Source: Saccopteryx bilineata (lineage: Eukaryota > Chordata > Mammalia > Chiroptera > Emballonuridae). From it: a stretch of 64,000 bases of DNA. The notes under the pieces were generated by a model. It had not been told where the DNA came from. It made no database searches and saw only the letters and a program-made list of their open reading frames with translations. The translations under genes and the position numbers were made by a program. Location: assembly GCF_036850765.1 (NCBI RefSeq), contig NC_089491.1, forward strand, positions 185,483,520-185,547,519. Direction: 5' to 3'. How positions within the stretch are numbered: the stretch's first letter is position 1; every line of letters begins with the position of its first letter. Positions 55,021 to 64,000 of this stretch are shown in pieces.

Positions 55021-56050
55021 ATGAGAAAACAGAGAAGTGCAATGCAAATGAAACCACAAGAGAAATCTTTAGAAAAAAACTGAGTGATATGGAAATAACT
55101 AACTGCAGGATGCAGAGTTTAGAATAATAATTCTTAGGATGCTTAGGGATCTTAGAACAACAATGGATGGTCATTACGAACACCTAAATAAAGAAATAGC
55201 AAGTATAAAAAAGGACATTGAAATATTAAAAAAGAATTAGTTGGAGGTGACAAATACAATATCAGAAATGAAGACCACAATGGAAGGAACTAAAAGCAGT
55301 ATGGATGAAGCTGAGGATCGAATCAGTGAGTTGGAAGACAAGCTGAGCAAAGGCACGAAAGCAGAGAAGAAAAGTCTGAGAAAACTCTGAGAGGACTCTG
55401 ACAACATGAAGAGAAATAACAACCATATCATAGGGGTTCCTGAAGAAGAAGAGAAAGAACAAGGGATAGAAACTTTATTCAATCAAATCATAGCTGAAAA
55501 CTTCCCTAAATTGATGCAAGGAAGGGTCTCACAAGTTCAATAAGCACAGAGAACTCCATTAACGAGAAACTATGTCCTAATATGTTGTTTATCGTAGAGA
55601 ATATACCATGAGCACTTGAAAAGAATGTATATTCTGTTGCCTTAGGGTGAAAGGTGCTAACGATATTTATTAAATCAAGTTGATCTAGTGCAGGGGTCCC
55701 CAAAAAGACCTACACCAAGACATATCATAATTAAAATACCAAAGCTAAGTGATAAAGAGAAAATATTAAAAGCTGCTAGAGAAAAGAAGACTATCACCTA
55801 CAAAGAAGCCCCCATAAGGATAACATCAGACTTCTCAACAGAAACACTTGAGGCCAGAAGGGAATGGCAAGAAATATTCAAAGTAATGCAGAACAAGAGC
55901 CTACAACCAAAACTACTTTATCCAGCAAGGCATCATTTAAAATTGAAGGAGAAATATAAAGCTTCCCAGACAAAAAAAAAAAAAAAAAAAACTCAAGGAA
56001 TTTATTACAACCAAACCAAGGCTGCAGGAAATGATAAGGGGCCTGTTGTA
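55021..56050 (+). pseudogene. L1-4 ORF1, broken
   Basis: Homologous to the intact ORF1 at 62701-63594 from the start ATG (MRKQRSA) to the C-terminal domain ([15 protein letters not shown]). It has several stops, for example TAG near 55239 and TAA near 55542, an inverted insertion at 55573-55703, and an expanded A-run at about 55973-55990. Non-functional. Confidence 0.9.
55573..55703 (-). other. Inverted copy of L1-4's own ORF2/MITE sequence inside ORF1
   Basis: The plus strand here equals the reverse complement of about 56818-56950, with two differences seen (near 55603 and 55642). It includes the hAT MITE terminus CAGGGGTCCCCAAA at 55691-55704 as well as the neighbouring ORF2 sequence. ORF1 resumes right after it (AAGACCTACACCAAGAC). 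So the piece was copied from a version already carrying the MITE. Confidence 0.9.
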
Positions 56051-56109
56051 AACAGATCACAGTGGAAAAAAATATATATCAAAAGAGGAATACAGCTTGA
56101 AAGAATAAA

Positions 56110-58535
56110 ATGGCAATAAACAACTACATATCAATAATAACCTAAAATGTAAATGGATTAAATATTACAATCAAAAGACATAGGGTAGCTGCTTGGATAA
56201 GAAAACAGGACCTGTACATAAGCTGTCTAAAAGAGACACACCTTAAAACAAAGGATGCACATAGACTGAAGATAAAAGGATGAAAAAAAATATTTTATGA
56301 AAATGGACATGAAAAAAAAGATGGGATAGTAATACTTATATCAGAAAAAATGGACTTTAAAACAAAGACTATAGTAAGAAATAAAGAAGGTCACTACATA
56401 ATGATAAAGGGAGCAATCCAACAGGAAGATATAATCATCATAAATATTTATGCACCTAATATAGGAGCACCTAAATATATAAAGCAGACTTTGATGGATA
56501 TAAAGGATGAGATCTATAATACATCTATAAAGGGGCAATACTATAATAGTAGGAGATTTCAATACCCCACTAACATCACTAGATAGATCCTCAAGAAAGA
56601 AAATTAACAAAGAAACAGCAGACTTACAGGACACACTAGATCAGGCGTCCCCAAACTATGGCCTGCGGGCCGCATGCAACCCCCTGAGGTCATTTATTCA
56701 ACCCCTGTCACACTTCTGGAAGGGGCACATCTTTCATTGGTGGTCAGTGAGAGAATCACTGTATGTGGCGGCCATCCAATGGTCTGAGGGACAGTGAATT
56801 GGCCCCCTGTATAAAAAGTTTGGGGACCCCTGCACTAGATCAACTTGATTTAATAAATATCGTTAGCACCTTTCACCCTAAGGCAGCAGAATATACATTC
56901 TTTTCAAGTGCTCATGGTATATTCTCTAAGATAAACAACATATTAGGACACAAAAGCAGTCTCAACAAATTTAAGAAGATTGAAATCATATCAAGCATTT
57001 TCTCTGATCACAATGGCATGAAACTAGAAATCAACCACAACAGAAAAACTGAAAAATACTCAAACACATGGAAAGTAAATAGCATGTTATTAAATAGTAA
57101 ATGCATTAACAATGAAATCAAAGAAGAAACTAAAAAATTTCTAGAAACAAATGATAATGAGCAAAGAACAATTGAAAATTATGGGACACAGTGAAAGCAG
57201 TCCTAAGAGGGAAGTCCATAGCACTACAGGCATTCCTTAAGAAGCTTGAAAAAGCTCAAATCAACAACCTAACCCTTCATCTAAAAGAACTAGAAAAGAA
57301 CAGCAAGTAAGGCCCAGAGGTAGTAGAAGAAAGAAAATATTAAAGATCAAAGCGGAAAAAATGACATAGAGGCTAAAGAAACAATACGGAGGATCAATGA
57401 AACCAAGAGCTGGTTCTTTGAAAGGGTAAACAATATTGATGAACCTTTAACAAGACTCACCAAGAAAAAAAGATAGAGAATTCAAATAAATAAAATTAGA
57501 AATGAGAGTGGAGAAATAACAACCAACACAACGGAAATACAAAATATTGTAAGAAAATACTAAGAAGAATTGTATGCCAAAAAATTAAACAACCTAGGTG
57601 AAATAGAAAATTCCTTGAAACATATAATCTTCCAAAAATCAATCTGGAAGAATCAGAAAACCTAAAAAGACAGATTACAACAAATGAGATCAAAACAGTT
57701 ATCAAAAAGCTACCAAAAATCAAAATTCCTGGGCCCGATGACTTCACTGGTAAATTCTACCAAGCATTCAAAGAAGAAAGAACTCCTATCCTTCTCAAGC
57801 TATTTCAAAAAATTCAGGAGGAAGGAACATTTCCAAGTTCCATTTATGAGGTGAGCATAATTCTGATTCCAAAACCAGGCAAAGACAACACAAAGAAAAA
57901 AATTATAGGCCAATATTCCTGATGAATTTAGATGCTAAAATCTTCAACAAAATATTAGCAAACCGGATCCAGCAATATATGAAAAAAATCATACATCATG
58001 ATCAAGTGGGATTTATTCTAGGGAGGCAAGGATGGTACAACATTTGTAAATCAATTAATGTGATTCACCACATAAACAAAGGAAGGAGAAAAACCACATG
58101 ATAATTTCAATAGATGCAGAAAAAAGCATTTGATAAAATCCAGCACCTATTTATGATCAAAACTCTTAGCAAAGTGGGAATACAGGGAACATACCTCAAC
58201 ATGATAAAGGCCATCTATGACAAACCCACAGCCAACATTATAATTAAGAACAAAAATTAAAAGCAATTCCCCTAAAATCAGGAACAAGGTATGGTTGTCC
58301 CCTTTCACCACTCTTATTCAACATACTACTGGAAGTCCTAGCTACAGCAATCAGACAAGAAGAAGAAATAAAAGGCATCCAAATTGGAAAAGAAGAAGTA
58401 AAACTATCATTATTTGCAGATGATATGATACTGTATATAAAAAACCCTAAAGTCTCAGTCAAAAAACTACTGAACCTAATACACAAATTCCTCAAGGTGG
58501 CAGGATATAAAATTAATACACAGAAATAAGAGGCA
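56110..58535 (+). pseudogene. L1-4 ORF2, broken and truncated
   Basis: Starts ATGGCAATAAACAACTAC as in L1-5. It has a stop within the first codons (TAA near 56143) and many later stops and frameshifts. It keeps endonuclease (VGDFNTP-equivalent at about 56545-56575, [11 protein letters not shown]) and reverse transcriptase ([11 protein letters not shown] at 58408-58440) sequences. The MITE splits the endonuclease part. It is lost beyond 58535 because of L1-5. Confidence 0.9.
56642..56832. mobile_element. Non-autonomous hAT DNA transposon (MITE)
   Basis: 191 bp with terminal inverted repeats CAGGCGTCCCCAAACT and AGTTTGGGGACCCCTG (one mismatch). Exact 8-bp TSD CACTAGAT (56634-56641 and 56833-56840), the length typical of hAT transposition. 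The interior (GGCCTGCGGGCCGCATGC; CATTGGTGGTCAGTGAGAG) has no transposase. It is inserted in L1-4 ORF2, so it post-dates that L1. Confidence 0.95.
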
Positions 58536-58699
58536 TTTTTTTTAATATTAATATTTTTTTATTAAATTTAATGCAGTGACATTGATAAATCAGGGTACAT
58601 ATGTTGAGAGAAAATATCTCTAGATTATTTTGACATTTGATTGTGCTGTATACCCCTCCCGCAAAGTTAAATTGTCTTCTGTCACCTTCTATCTGGTTT

Positions 58700-58780
58700 T
58701 CTTTGTGCCCCTCCCCTCCCCTAACCCCTCTCTCCTTCCTCACCCCCTCCCCCCTCCCCCAACCACCCCGCCCCTGTTGC
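58700..58780 (-). other. G-rich tract in the L1-5 3'UTR
   Basis: The plus strand is C-rich (runs of 3-5 C between 58710 and 58776), so the minus-strand RNA has repeated GGG(G) runs able to form a G-quadruplex. The same feature is present in L1-1 (12419-12482), L1-2 (about 26520-26565) and L1-3 (about 33600-33640). Confidence 0.75.
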
Positions 58781-58838
58781 CATCACATTCTTGTTCATGT
58801 CTCTGAGTCTCATTTTTATGTCCCTTCTATGTATGGAT

Positions 58839-61800
58839 TCATCTCAGTTTTTTTTCTGATTTACTTATTTCACTCCGTATAATGTTATCAAGGTCCATCC
58901 ATGCTATTGTAAATGATCCGATGTCATCATTTCTTATGGCTGAGTAGTATTCCATAGTATATATGTACCAAAGTTTTTTAATCCACTCGTCCTCTGACGG
59001 ACACTTGGGCTGTTTCCAGATCTTCGCTATTGTGAACAATGCTGCCACAAACATGCGGGTGCATTTCTCCTTTTCAAGCCGTTCTATGGTGTCCTTGGGG
59101 TATATTCCTAAAAGTGGGATAGCTGGGTCAAAAGGCGGTTCGATTTTCAGTTTTTTGAGGAATCTCCATACTGTTTTCCACAGTGGCTGCACCAGTCTGC
59201 ATTCCCACCAGCAGTGCAGGAGGGTCCCCTTTTCTCCACATCCTCGCCAGCACTTATTCTGTGTTGTTTTGTTGATAAGCGCCATTCTGACTGGTGTAAG
59301 GTGATATCTCATTGTGGTTTTAATTTGCATTTCTCTAATGATTAGTGATGTTGAGCATTTTTTCATATGCCTATTGGCCATCTGTATGTCCTCTTTGGAG
59401 AAGTGTCTATTCATCTCTTTTGCCCATTTTTGGATTGGGTTGTTTGTCTTCCTGGTGTTGAGTTTTACAAGTTCTTTATAAATTTTGGTTATTAACCCCT
59501 TATCAGACATATTGTCAAATATGTTCTCCCATTGTGTAGTTTGTCTTTTTATTCTGTTCTTGTTGTCTTTAGCTGTGCAAAAGCTTTTTAGTTTGATATA
59601 GTCCCATTTGTTTATCCTGTCTTTTATTTCACTTCCCCGTGGAGATAAATCAGCAAATATATTGCTCCGAGAGATGTCGGAGAGCTTACTGCCTATGTTT
59701 TCTTCTAAGATGCTTATGGTTTCACGGCCTACATTTAAGTCTTTTATCCATTTTGAGTTTATTTTTGTGAGTGGTGTAAGCTGGTGATCTAGTTTCATTT
59801 TTTTGCAGGTAGCTGTCCAATTTTCCCAACACCATTTGTTAAAGAGGCTGTCTTTACTCCATTGTATTTCCTTACCTCCTTTGTCAAATATCAGTTGTCC
59901 ATAGAACTGTGGGTTTATTTCTGGGTTCTCTGTTCTGTTCCATTGATCTATATGCCTGTTCTTATGCCAGTACCAAGCTGTTTTGAGTACGATCATCTTG
60001 TAGTATAACTTGATATCAGGAAGTGTGATACCACCAACTTTATTCTTCTTTTTTAAGATTGCTGAGGCTATTCGTGTCCTTTTTTGGTTCCATATAAATT
60101 TTTGGAATATGTGTTCTATAACTTTGAAGTATGTCATTGGTATTTTAATTGGTATTGCATTGAATTTATAAATTGCTTTGGGTAATATAGACATTTTAAT
60201 GATGTTTATTCTTCCTAACCATGAGCATGGTATATGCTTCCACTTGTTAGTATCTTCCTTGATTTCTTTTATCAATGTTTTGTAATTTTCCGAGTACAAG
60301 TCTTTAGTCTCCTTGGTTAAGTTTACTCCTAGGTACTTTATTTTTTTGGTTGTAATTGTGAAGGGGATTGTTTCCTTAATTTCTCTTTCTGACTGTTCAT
60401 TGTTGGTGTATAAAAATGCTTCTGATTTCTGAGTATTGATTTTATATCCTGCCACTTTGCTGAATTTATTTATCAGGTCCAGTAGTTTTTTGACTGAGAC
60501 TTTAGGGTTTTCTATATACAATATCATATCATCTGCAAATAATGATAGTTTTACTTCTTCTTTTCCAACTTGAATGCCTTTTATTTCTTCTTCTTGTCTG
60601 ATTGCTGTGGCTAGGACTTCCAGGACTATGTTAAATAAGAGTGGTGAAAGGGGGCACCCCTGCCTTGTTCCTGATCTTAAGGGTATTGCTTTTAATTTTT
60701 GCCCATTGAGTATGATGTTGGCTGTGGGTTTCTCATAGATGGCTTTTATCATGTTGAGGTATGTTCCCTGTATTCCCACTTTGCTGAGAGTTTTGATCAT
60801 GAATGGGTGCTGGATTTTATCAAATGCTTTTTCTGCATCTATTGAAATTATCATATGGTTTTTCTCCTTCTTTTTGTTTATGTGATGAATCACATTGATT
60901 GATTTACGAATATTGTACCAGCCTTGCCTCCCCAGAATAAATCCCACTTGATCATGGTGTATGATTTTTTCCATATATTGTTGGATCCGGTTTGCTAATA
61001 TTTTGTTGAGGATTTTAGCATCTATATTCATCAGAGATATTGGCCTATAATTTTCTTTCTTTGTGTGGTCTTTGCCTGGTTTTGGAATCAGAATTATGCT
61101 CGCCTCATAAAAGGAGTTTGGAAGTCTTCCTTCCTCTTGAATTTTTTGAAATAGTTTGAGAAGGATAGGAGTTAGTTCTTCTTTGAATATTTGGTAGAAT
61201 TCCGTTGTGAAGCCATCGGGCCCCAGACTTTTCTTTGTTGGGAGTTTTTTGATAACTGTTTTGATCTCCTTTGGTGTAATTGGTCTGCTTAAGTTCTCTG
61301 ATTCTTCCAGATTGATTTTTGGAAGATTGTACGTTTCAAGGAATTTGTCCATTTCATCTAGGTTGTCTAGTTTTTTGGCATACAGTTCTTCATAGTATTT
61401 TCTTACAATCTTTTGTATTTCTGTTGTGTCAGTTGTTATTTCTCCTCTCTCATTTCTAATTTTATTTATTTGAGTCCTCTCTCTCTTTTTCTTGGTGAGT
61501 CTACTTAAAGGTGCATCAATCTTGTTTACCTTTTCAAAGAACCAGCTCCTAGTTTCATTGATCTTCTGTATTGTTTTTTTAGCCTCTATGTCATTTATTT
61601 CTGCTCTGATCTTTATTATTTCCTTCCTTCTACTACATTTGGGCTTTACTTGCTGTTCTTTTTCTAATTCTTTTAGATGCAGGGTTAAGTTGTTTATTTG
61701 AGCTTTTTCTAGCTTCTGAAAGTGTGCCTGTAGTGCTATGAACTTCCCTCTCAGCACTGCTTTTGCTGTGTCCCATAAATTTTGAGTTGTTGTATGCTCA

Positions 61801-62633
61801 TTGTCATTCGTTTCTAGGAATTTCTTTATTTCTTCTTTGATCTCATTCTTAATCCATTCATTATTTAACACCCCGGTATTTAGTTTCCATGTGTTTGAGA
61901 ATTTTTGAGCTTTTCTGCTGTGATTCATTTCTAGTTTCATGCCGTTGTGATCGGAGAAAGTGCTTGATATGATTTCAGTCTTCTTAAATTTGTTGAGAGC
62001 ACTTTTGTGCCCTAACATGTGGTCTATCCTAGAGAATGTACCATGAGCACTTGAAAAGAATGTATATTCTGCTGCTTTAGGGTGAAAGGTTCTGAAGATA
62101 TCTATTAAATCGAGTTGATCTAGTGTTTCCAATAAGTCTGCTGTTTCTTTGTTAATTTTCTTTCTTGAGGATCTATCTAGTGATGTTAGTGGGGTATTGA
62201 AATCCCCTACTATTATAGTATTGCTGTTGATCTCGCCCTTTAAATCCATCAAAGTCTGTTTTATATATTTGGGTGCTCCTATATTAGGTGCATAGATATT
62301 TATAATAGTTATATCTTCCTGTTGGATTACTCCCTTTATCATTATGTAGTGGCCTTCTTTATCTCTTACTATATCCTTTGTTTTAAAGTCCAATTTGTCT
62401 GATATAAGTATTGCTACCCCAGCATTTTTTTCATTTCCGTTTGCATGAAACATTTTTTTCCATCCTTTTACCTTCAATCTGTGTGTGTCTTTTGTTCTAA
62501 GGTGTGTCTCTTGTAGACAACATATGTATGGGTCCTGTTTTCTTATCCATGCAGCTACCCTATGTCTTTTGATTGGATCATTTAATCCATTTACATTTAA
62601 GGTTATTATTGATATGTAGTTGTTTATTGCCAT
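58839..62633 (-). CDS. L1 ORF2 protein, intact (endonuclease and reverse transcriptase)
   Basis: 1264 codons, close to 1275 for human ORF2p. ORF2p nicks target DNA at T-rich sites and reverse-transcribes L1 or SINE RNA from the nick. The apurinic-type endonuclease (about 1-235) has its expected residues: N13, E42, D144 and N146 (GDFNTP), D204 and H205 (RIDHM), and S227-D228-H229. The reverse transcriptase (about 480-770) has [15 protein letters not shown] and the catalytic FADD in [12 protein letters not shown] at about 700. The C-terminus has a [18 protein letters not shown] cysteine/histidine cluster. The start is the first ATG of the frame, 67 bp after ORF1, matching MAINNY in L1-4. No frameshift or stop. 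Activity itself is not shown. Confidence 0.96.
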   Translation of the reverse strand: MAINNYISIITLNVNGLNDPIKRHRVAAWIRKQDPYICCLQETHLRTKDTHRLKVKGWKKMFHANGNEKNAGVAILISDKLDFKTKDIVRDKEGHYIMIKGVIQQEDITIINIYAPNIGAPKYIKQTLMDLKGEINSNTIIVGDFNTPLTSLDRSSRKKINKETADLLETLDQLDLIDIFRTFHPKAAEYTFFSSAHGTFSRIDHMLGHKSALNKFKKTEIISSTFSDHNGMKLEMNHSRKAQKFSNTWKLNTGVLNNEWIKNEIKEEIKKFLETNDNEHTTTQNLWDTAKAVLRGKFIALQAHFQKLEKAQINNLTLHLKELEKEQQVKPKCSRRKEIIKIRAEINDIEAKKTIQKINETRSWFFEKVNKIDAPLSRLTKKKRERTQINKIRNERGEITTDTTEIQKIVRKYYEELYAKKLDNLDEMDKFLETYNLPKINLEESENLSRPITPKEIKTVIKKLPTKKSLGPDGFTTEFYQIFKEELTPILLKLFQKIQEEGRLPNSFYEASIILIPKPGKDHTKKENYRPISLMNIDAKILNKILANRIQQYMEKIIHHDQVGFILGRQGWYNIRKSINVIHHINKKKEKNHMIISIDAEKAFDKIQHPFMIKTLSKVGIQGTYLNMIKAIYEKPTANIILNGQKLKAIPLRSGTRQGCPLSPLLFNIVLEVLATAIRQEEEIKGIQVGKEEVKLSLFADDMILYIENPKVSVKKLLDLINKFSKVAGYKINTQKSEAFLYTNNEQSEREIKETIPFTITTKKIKYLGVNLTKETKDLYSENYKTLIKEIKEDTNKWKHIPCSWLGRINIIKMSILPKAIYKFNAIPIKIPMTYFKVIEHIFQKFIWNQKRTRIASAILKKKNKVGGITLPDIKLYYKMIVLKTAWYWHKNRHIDQWNRTENPEINPQFYGQLIFDKGGKEIQWSKDSLFNKWCWENWTATCKKMKLDHQLTPLTKINSKWIKDLNVGRETISILEENIGSKLSDISRSNIFADLSPRGSEIKDRINKWDYIKLKSFCTAKDNKNRIKRQTTQWENIFDNMSDKGLITKIYKELVKLNTRKTNNPIQKWAKEMNRHFSKEDIQMANRHMKKCSTSLIIREMQIKTTMRYHLTPVRMALINKTTQNKCWRGCGEKGTLLHCWWECRLVQPLWKTVWRFLKKLKIEPPFDPAIPLLGIYPKDTIERLEKEKCTRMFVAALFTIAKIWKQPKCPSEDEWIKKLWYIYTMEYYSAIRNDDIGSFTIAWMDLDNIIRSEISKSEKKLR

Positions 62634-62700
62634 TTTCTTCTTTAAAGGTGTATTCCTTTTTCTTTTTCTTTTTTCTGTATTCTTTTCCCACTTTATCTGT

Positions 62701-63594
62701 TTACACCAGGCCCCTTAACATTTCCTGCAGCATTGGTTTGGTTGTAATGAATTCCTTGAGTTGTTTTTTTTCTGGGAAGCTTTTTATTTCTCTTTCAATT
62801 TTAAACGATAGCCTTGCTGGATAAAGTAGTCTTGGTTGTAGGTTCTTGTTCTGCATTACTTTGAATATTTCTTGCCATTCCCTTCTGGCCTCAAGTGTTT
62901 CTGTTGAGAAGTCAGATGTCATCCTTATGGGGGCTCCTTTGTAGGTGATAACTTTTTTTTCTCTTGCAGCTTTTAATATTTTCTCTTTATCGCTTAGCTT
63001 TGGTATTTTAATTATGATGTGTCTTGGTGTAGGTTTCTTTGGGTTTCTCTTTAATGGAGTCCTCTGTGCTTCTTGGATTTGTGAGAGTTTCTCTTGCATT
63101 AATTTAGGGAAGTTTTCAGCTATGATATGATTGAACAAAGTCTCTATCCCTTGTTCTTTTTCTTCTTCTTCAGGAACCCCTATGATGCGGATGTTATTTC
63201 TCTTCATGTTGTCACAGAGCTCTCTAAGAGTTTCCTCTGACTTTTTGAGTCTTTTTTCTCTTTTCTCCTCTGCTTTCATGCCTTCATTCCAGTTGTCTTC
63301 TAACTCGCTGATTCGATCCTCTGCTCTATCTATCCTGTTTTTAATTCCTTCCATTGTGGTCTTTATTTCTGATATTGTATTTGTCGTCTCCAACTGATTC
63401 TTTTTTATACTTGCTATTTCTTTATTTAGGTTTTCAAACTCCCCCTCCATTGTTATTCTAAGATCCCTAAGCATCCTTACAATCATTATTTTGAACTCCG
63501 CATCTGGAAGTTTGATTATTTCCATATCACTCAGTTCATCTCTCGAAAGTGTCTCTTGTGGTTTCATTTGGATTGCACTCCTTTGTTTTCTCAT
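62701..63594 (-). CDS. L1 ORF1 protein, intact (RNA-binding chaperone)
   Basis: 297 codons, shorter than the 331 of L1-1 ORF1, mostly in the N-terminal coiled coil. It has a basic start (MRKQRSA), a coiled coil at about 45-130 (I/L every 3-4 residues, E/K-rich), an RRM-like domain from about 132 ([16 protein letters not shown]), and a C-terminal domain from about 190 ([39 protein letters not shown]). It forms trimers on L1 RNA in the family. An AAG-rich run lies immediately before the ATG; the start is supported by the same MRKQRSA beginning in L1-4. Confidence 0.95.
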   Translation of the reverse strand: MRKQRSAIQMKPQETLSRDELSDMEIIKLPDAEFKIMIVRMLRDLRITMEGEFENLNKEIASIKKNQLETTNTISEIKTTMEGIKNRIDRAEDRISELEDNWNEGMKAEEKREKRLKKSEETLRELCDNMKRNNIRIIGVPEEEEKEQGIETLFNHIIAENFPKLMQEKLSQIQEAQRTPLKRNPKKPTPRHIIIKIPKLSDKEKILKAAREKKVITYKGAPIRMTSDFSTETLEARREWQEIFKVMQNKNLQPRLLYPARLSFKIEREIKSFPEKKQLKEFITTKPMLQEMLRGLV

Positions 63595-64000
63595 CTTCTT
63601 CTTCTTCTTTTTTTTATTTGTAGAGTTGATTGAGTCTAGGCTTGGTGTTGTCTGCCTCCAGTTTTCAGTTGTGTTATTTTTAGGTCTTCGTGGGTTGGTA
63701 TCAGCTATTATTTGTAATCCACTTTCGGATTTGGGCAGCTTTGAAGTCTTGATTTGTTTGTTTTCTTAACAGGTGATAGTCTTGTTAACTGATCTCAGCA
63801 GGGGGCTTCCTTGAAACTGTATCCAGGAATGCTGTGGGTGTAACCTGAGACGCTGAAGGTCTCTTCCTCCAACTAATCTCACTGGGGGCAGGGTTTTTTC
63901 TCTCAGCTTCAGTAGGGGGAGGTGTATCTCAGATCTCCATGGAGACCTGAGTTACTGCCCCTCCTCCCCACTTCTTGTTTTCAGCTGTGTCTTGTTGTGC
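63595..64000 (-). promoter_or_regulatory. L1-5 5'UTR, partial
   Basis: Matches the 5'UTR of L1-4 at about 54615-55020 in reverse. By that comparison about 500 bp of 5'UTR lie beyond the window edge. It has no relation to the CpG-rich 5'UTR of L1-1, so the two lineages have different promoters. Confidence 0.85.

Larger units (their letters stand above)
54120..58535 (+). mobile_element. Degraded L1 of a second lineage (L1-4), cut by L1-5
   Basis: 5'UTR from about 54120 (GAAGATGGCAGCTCAC near its start), ORF1 from 55021, ORF2 from 56110. It ends abruptly in the reverse transcriptase domain where L1-5 is inserted (58536). The remainder should lie past the right edge of the window. Its 5'UTR (54615-54905) matches the reversed 63700-64000 of L1-5. 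It contains a hAT MITE at 56642-56832 and an inverted self-copy at 55573-55703. Confidence 0.9.
58536..64000 (-). mobile_element. L1 retrotransposon with two intact ORFs (L1-5), 5' end outside the window
   Basis: Minus strand: partial 5'UTR 64000-63595, ORF1 63594-62701, 67-bp spacer, ORF2 62633-58839, 3'UTR 58838 to about 58536 with a G-rich tract and an A-rich end broken by TAATATTAATATT. It is inserted in L1-4 at its reverse transcriptase region. Both ORFs are open over their entire length. Whether the 5'UTR is complete cannot be told from this window. If so, the element could be active, or recently was. Confidence 0.95.

Noticed and set aside
58963..59304. 113-codon plus-strand frame, and similar plus-strand frames through 61207-63769
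   Set aside because: Antisense shadows of the intact L1-5 ORFs.
1..64000. CRISPR array, operon, bacterial or phage features
   Set aside because: No regularly spaced short direct repeats and no prokaryotic gene structure. The content is mammalian retroelements throughout.

Overview
This window is mammalian intergenic DNA built almost entirely of transposable elements. I found no host protein-coding gene or exon. The organism is most likely a bat. The basis is two tRNA-derived SINE families that resemble bat (horseshoe-bat type) SINEs as I remember them, a non-autonomous hAT element of a kind I associate with bats, and young L1 copies. The bat family is not proven, because no library search was possible.

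Layout. 1-882: 5' end of a minus-strand L1 that continues off the left edge. 883-4566: old intergenic sequence with two L1 3'-end fragments. 4567-12660: a complete plus-strand L1 (L1-1) with target-site duplications (TSDs), an intact ORF1 and a broken ORF2. 12661-20557: old sequence with MIR, L1 remnants, a SINE nested in a SINE, a 110-nt pure purine tract and a full SINE. 20558-26744: a second L1 (L1-2) inserted in an ancient LINE2, missing the 5'UTR-ORF1 part and carrying a SINE fragment at the gap. 27420-30190: a nuclear copy of mitochondrial DNA (NUMT) on the minus strand running from ND3 through tRNA-Arg, ND4L, ND4 and tRNA-His/Ser/Leu into ND5. 30570-35960: ancient antisense L1 interrupted by three SINEs, a 5'-truncated young L1 (L1-3) and an unidentified GC-rich block.

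35969-48808: a dense cluster of endogenous retrovirus pieces with at least three clear LTR families and a fourth probable one, in both orientations. It includes a short LTR element with an unrecognised ORF, a decayed betaretrovirus-like integrase with a solo LTR inserted in it, a gag fragment joined to a 3' LTR, and an LTR inserted within an LTR. 48811-49414: a Tigger-type DNA transposon. 49535-50930: L1 3' ends, two SINEs and a MIR. 50931-54119: nothing recognised. 54120-58535: a degraded L1 of a second lineage (L1-4), with a hAT MITE in ORF2 and a small inverted copy of its own sequence in ORF1. 58536-64000: a minus-strand L1 of the same lineage (L1-5), inserted in L1-4, with both ORFs open and all catalytic motifs I checked present.

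The only proteins likely to be functional are the L1 ones. L1 ORF1p and ORF2p act together in target-primed reverse transcription, and they are also the machinery that mobilises the SINEs here. The most notable items are the intact L1-5, the self-templated inverted insertion in L1-4, the SINE-L1 chimera in L1-2, and the short LTR element with its orphan ORF.
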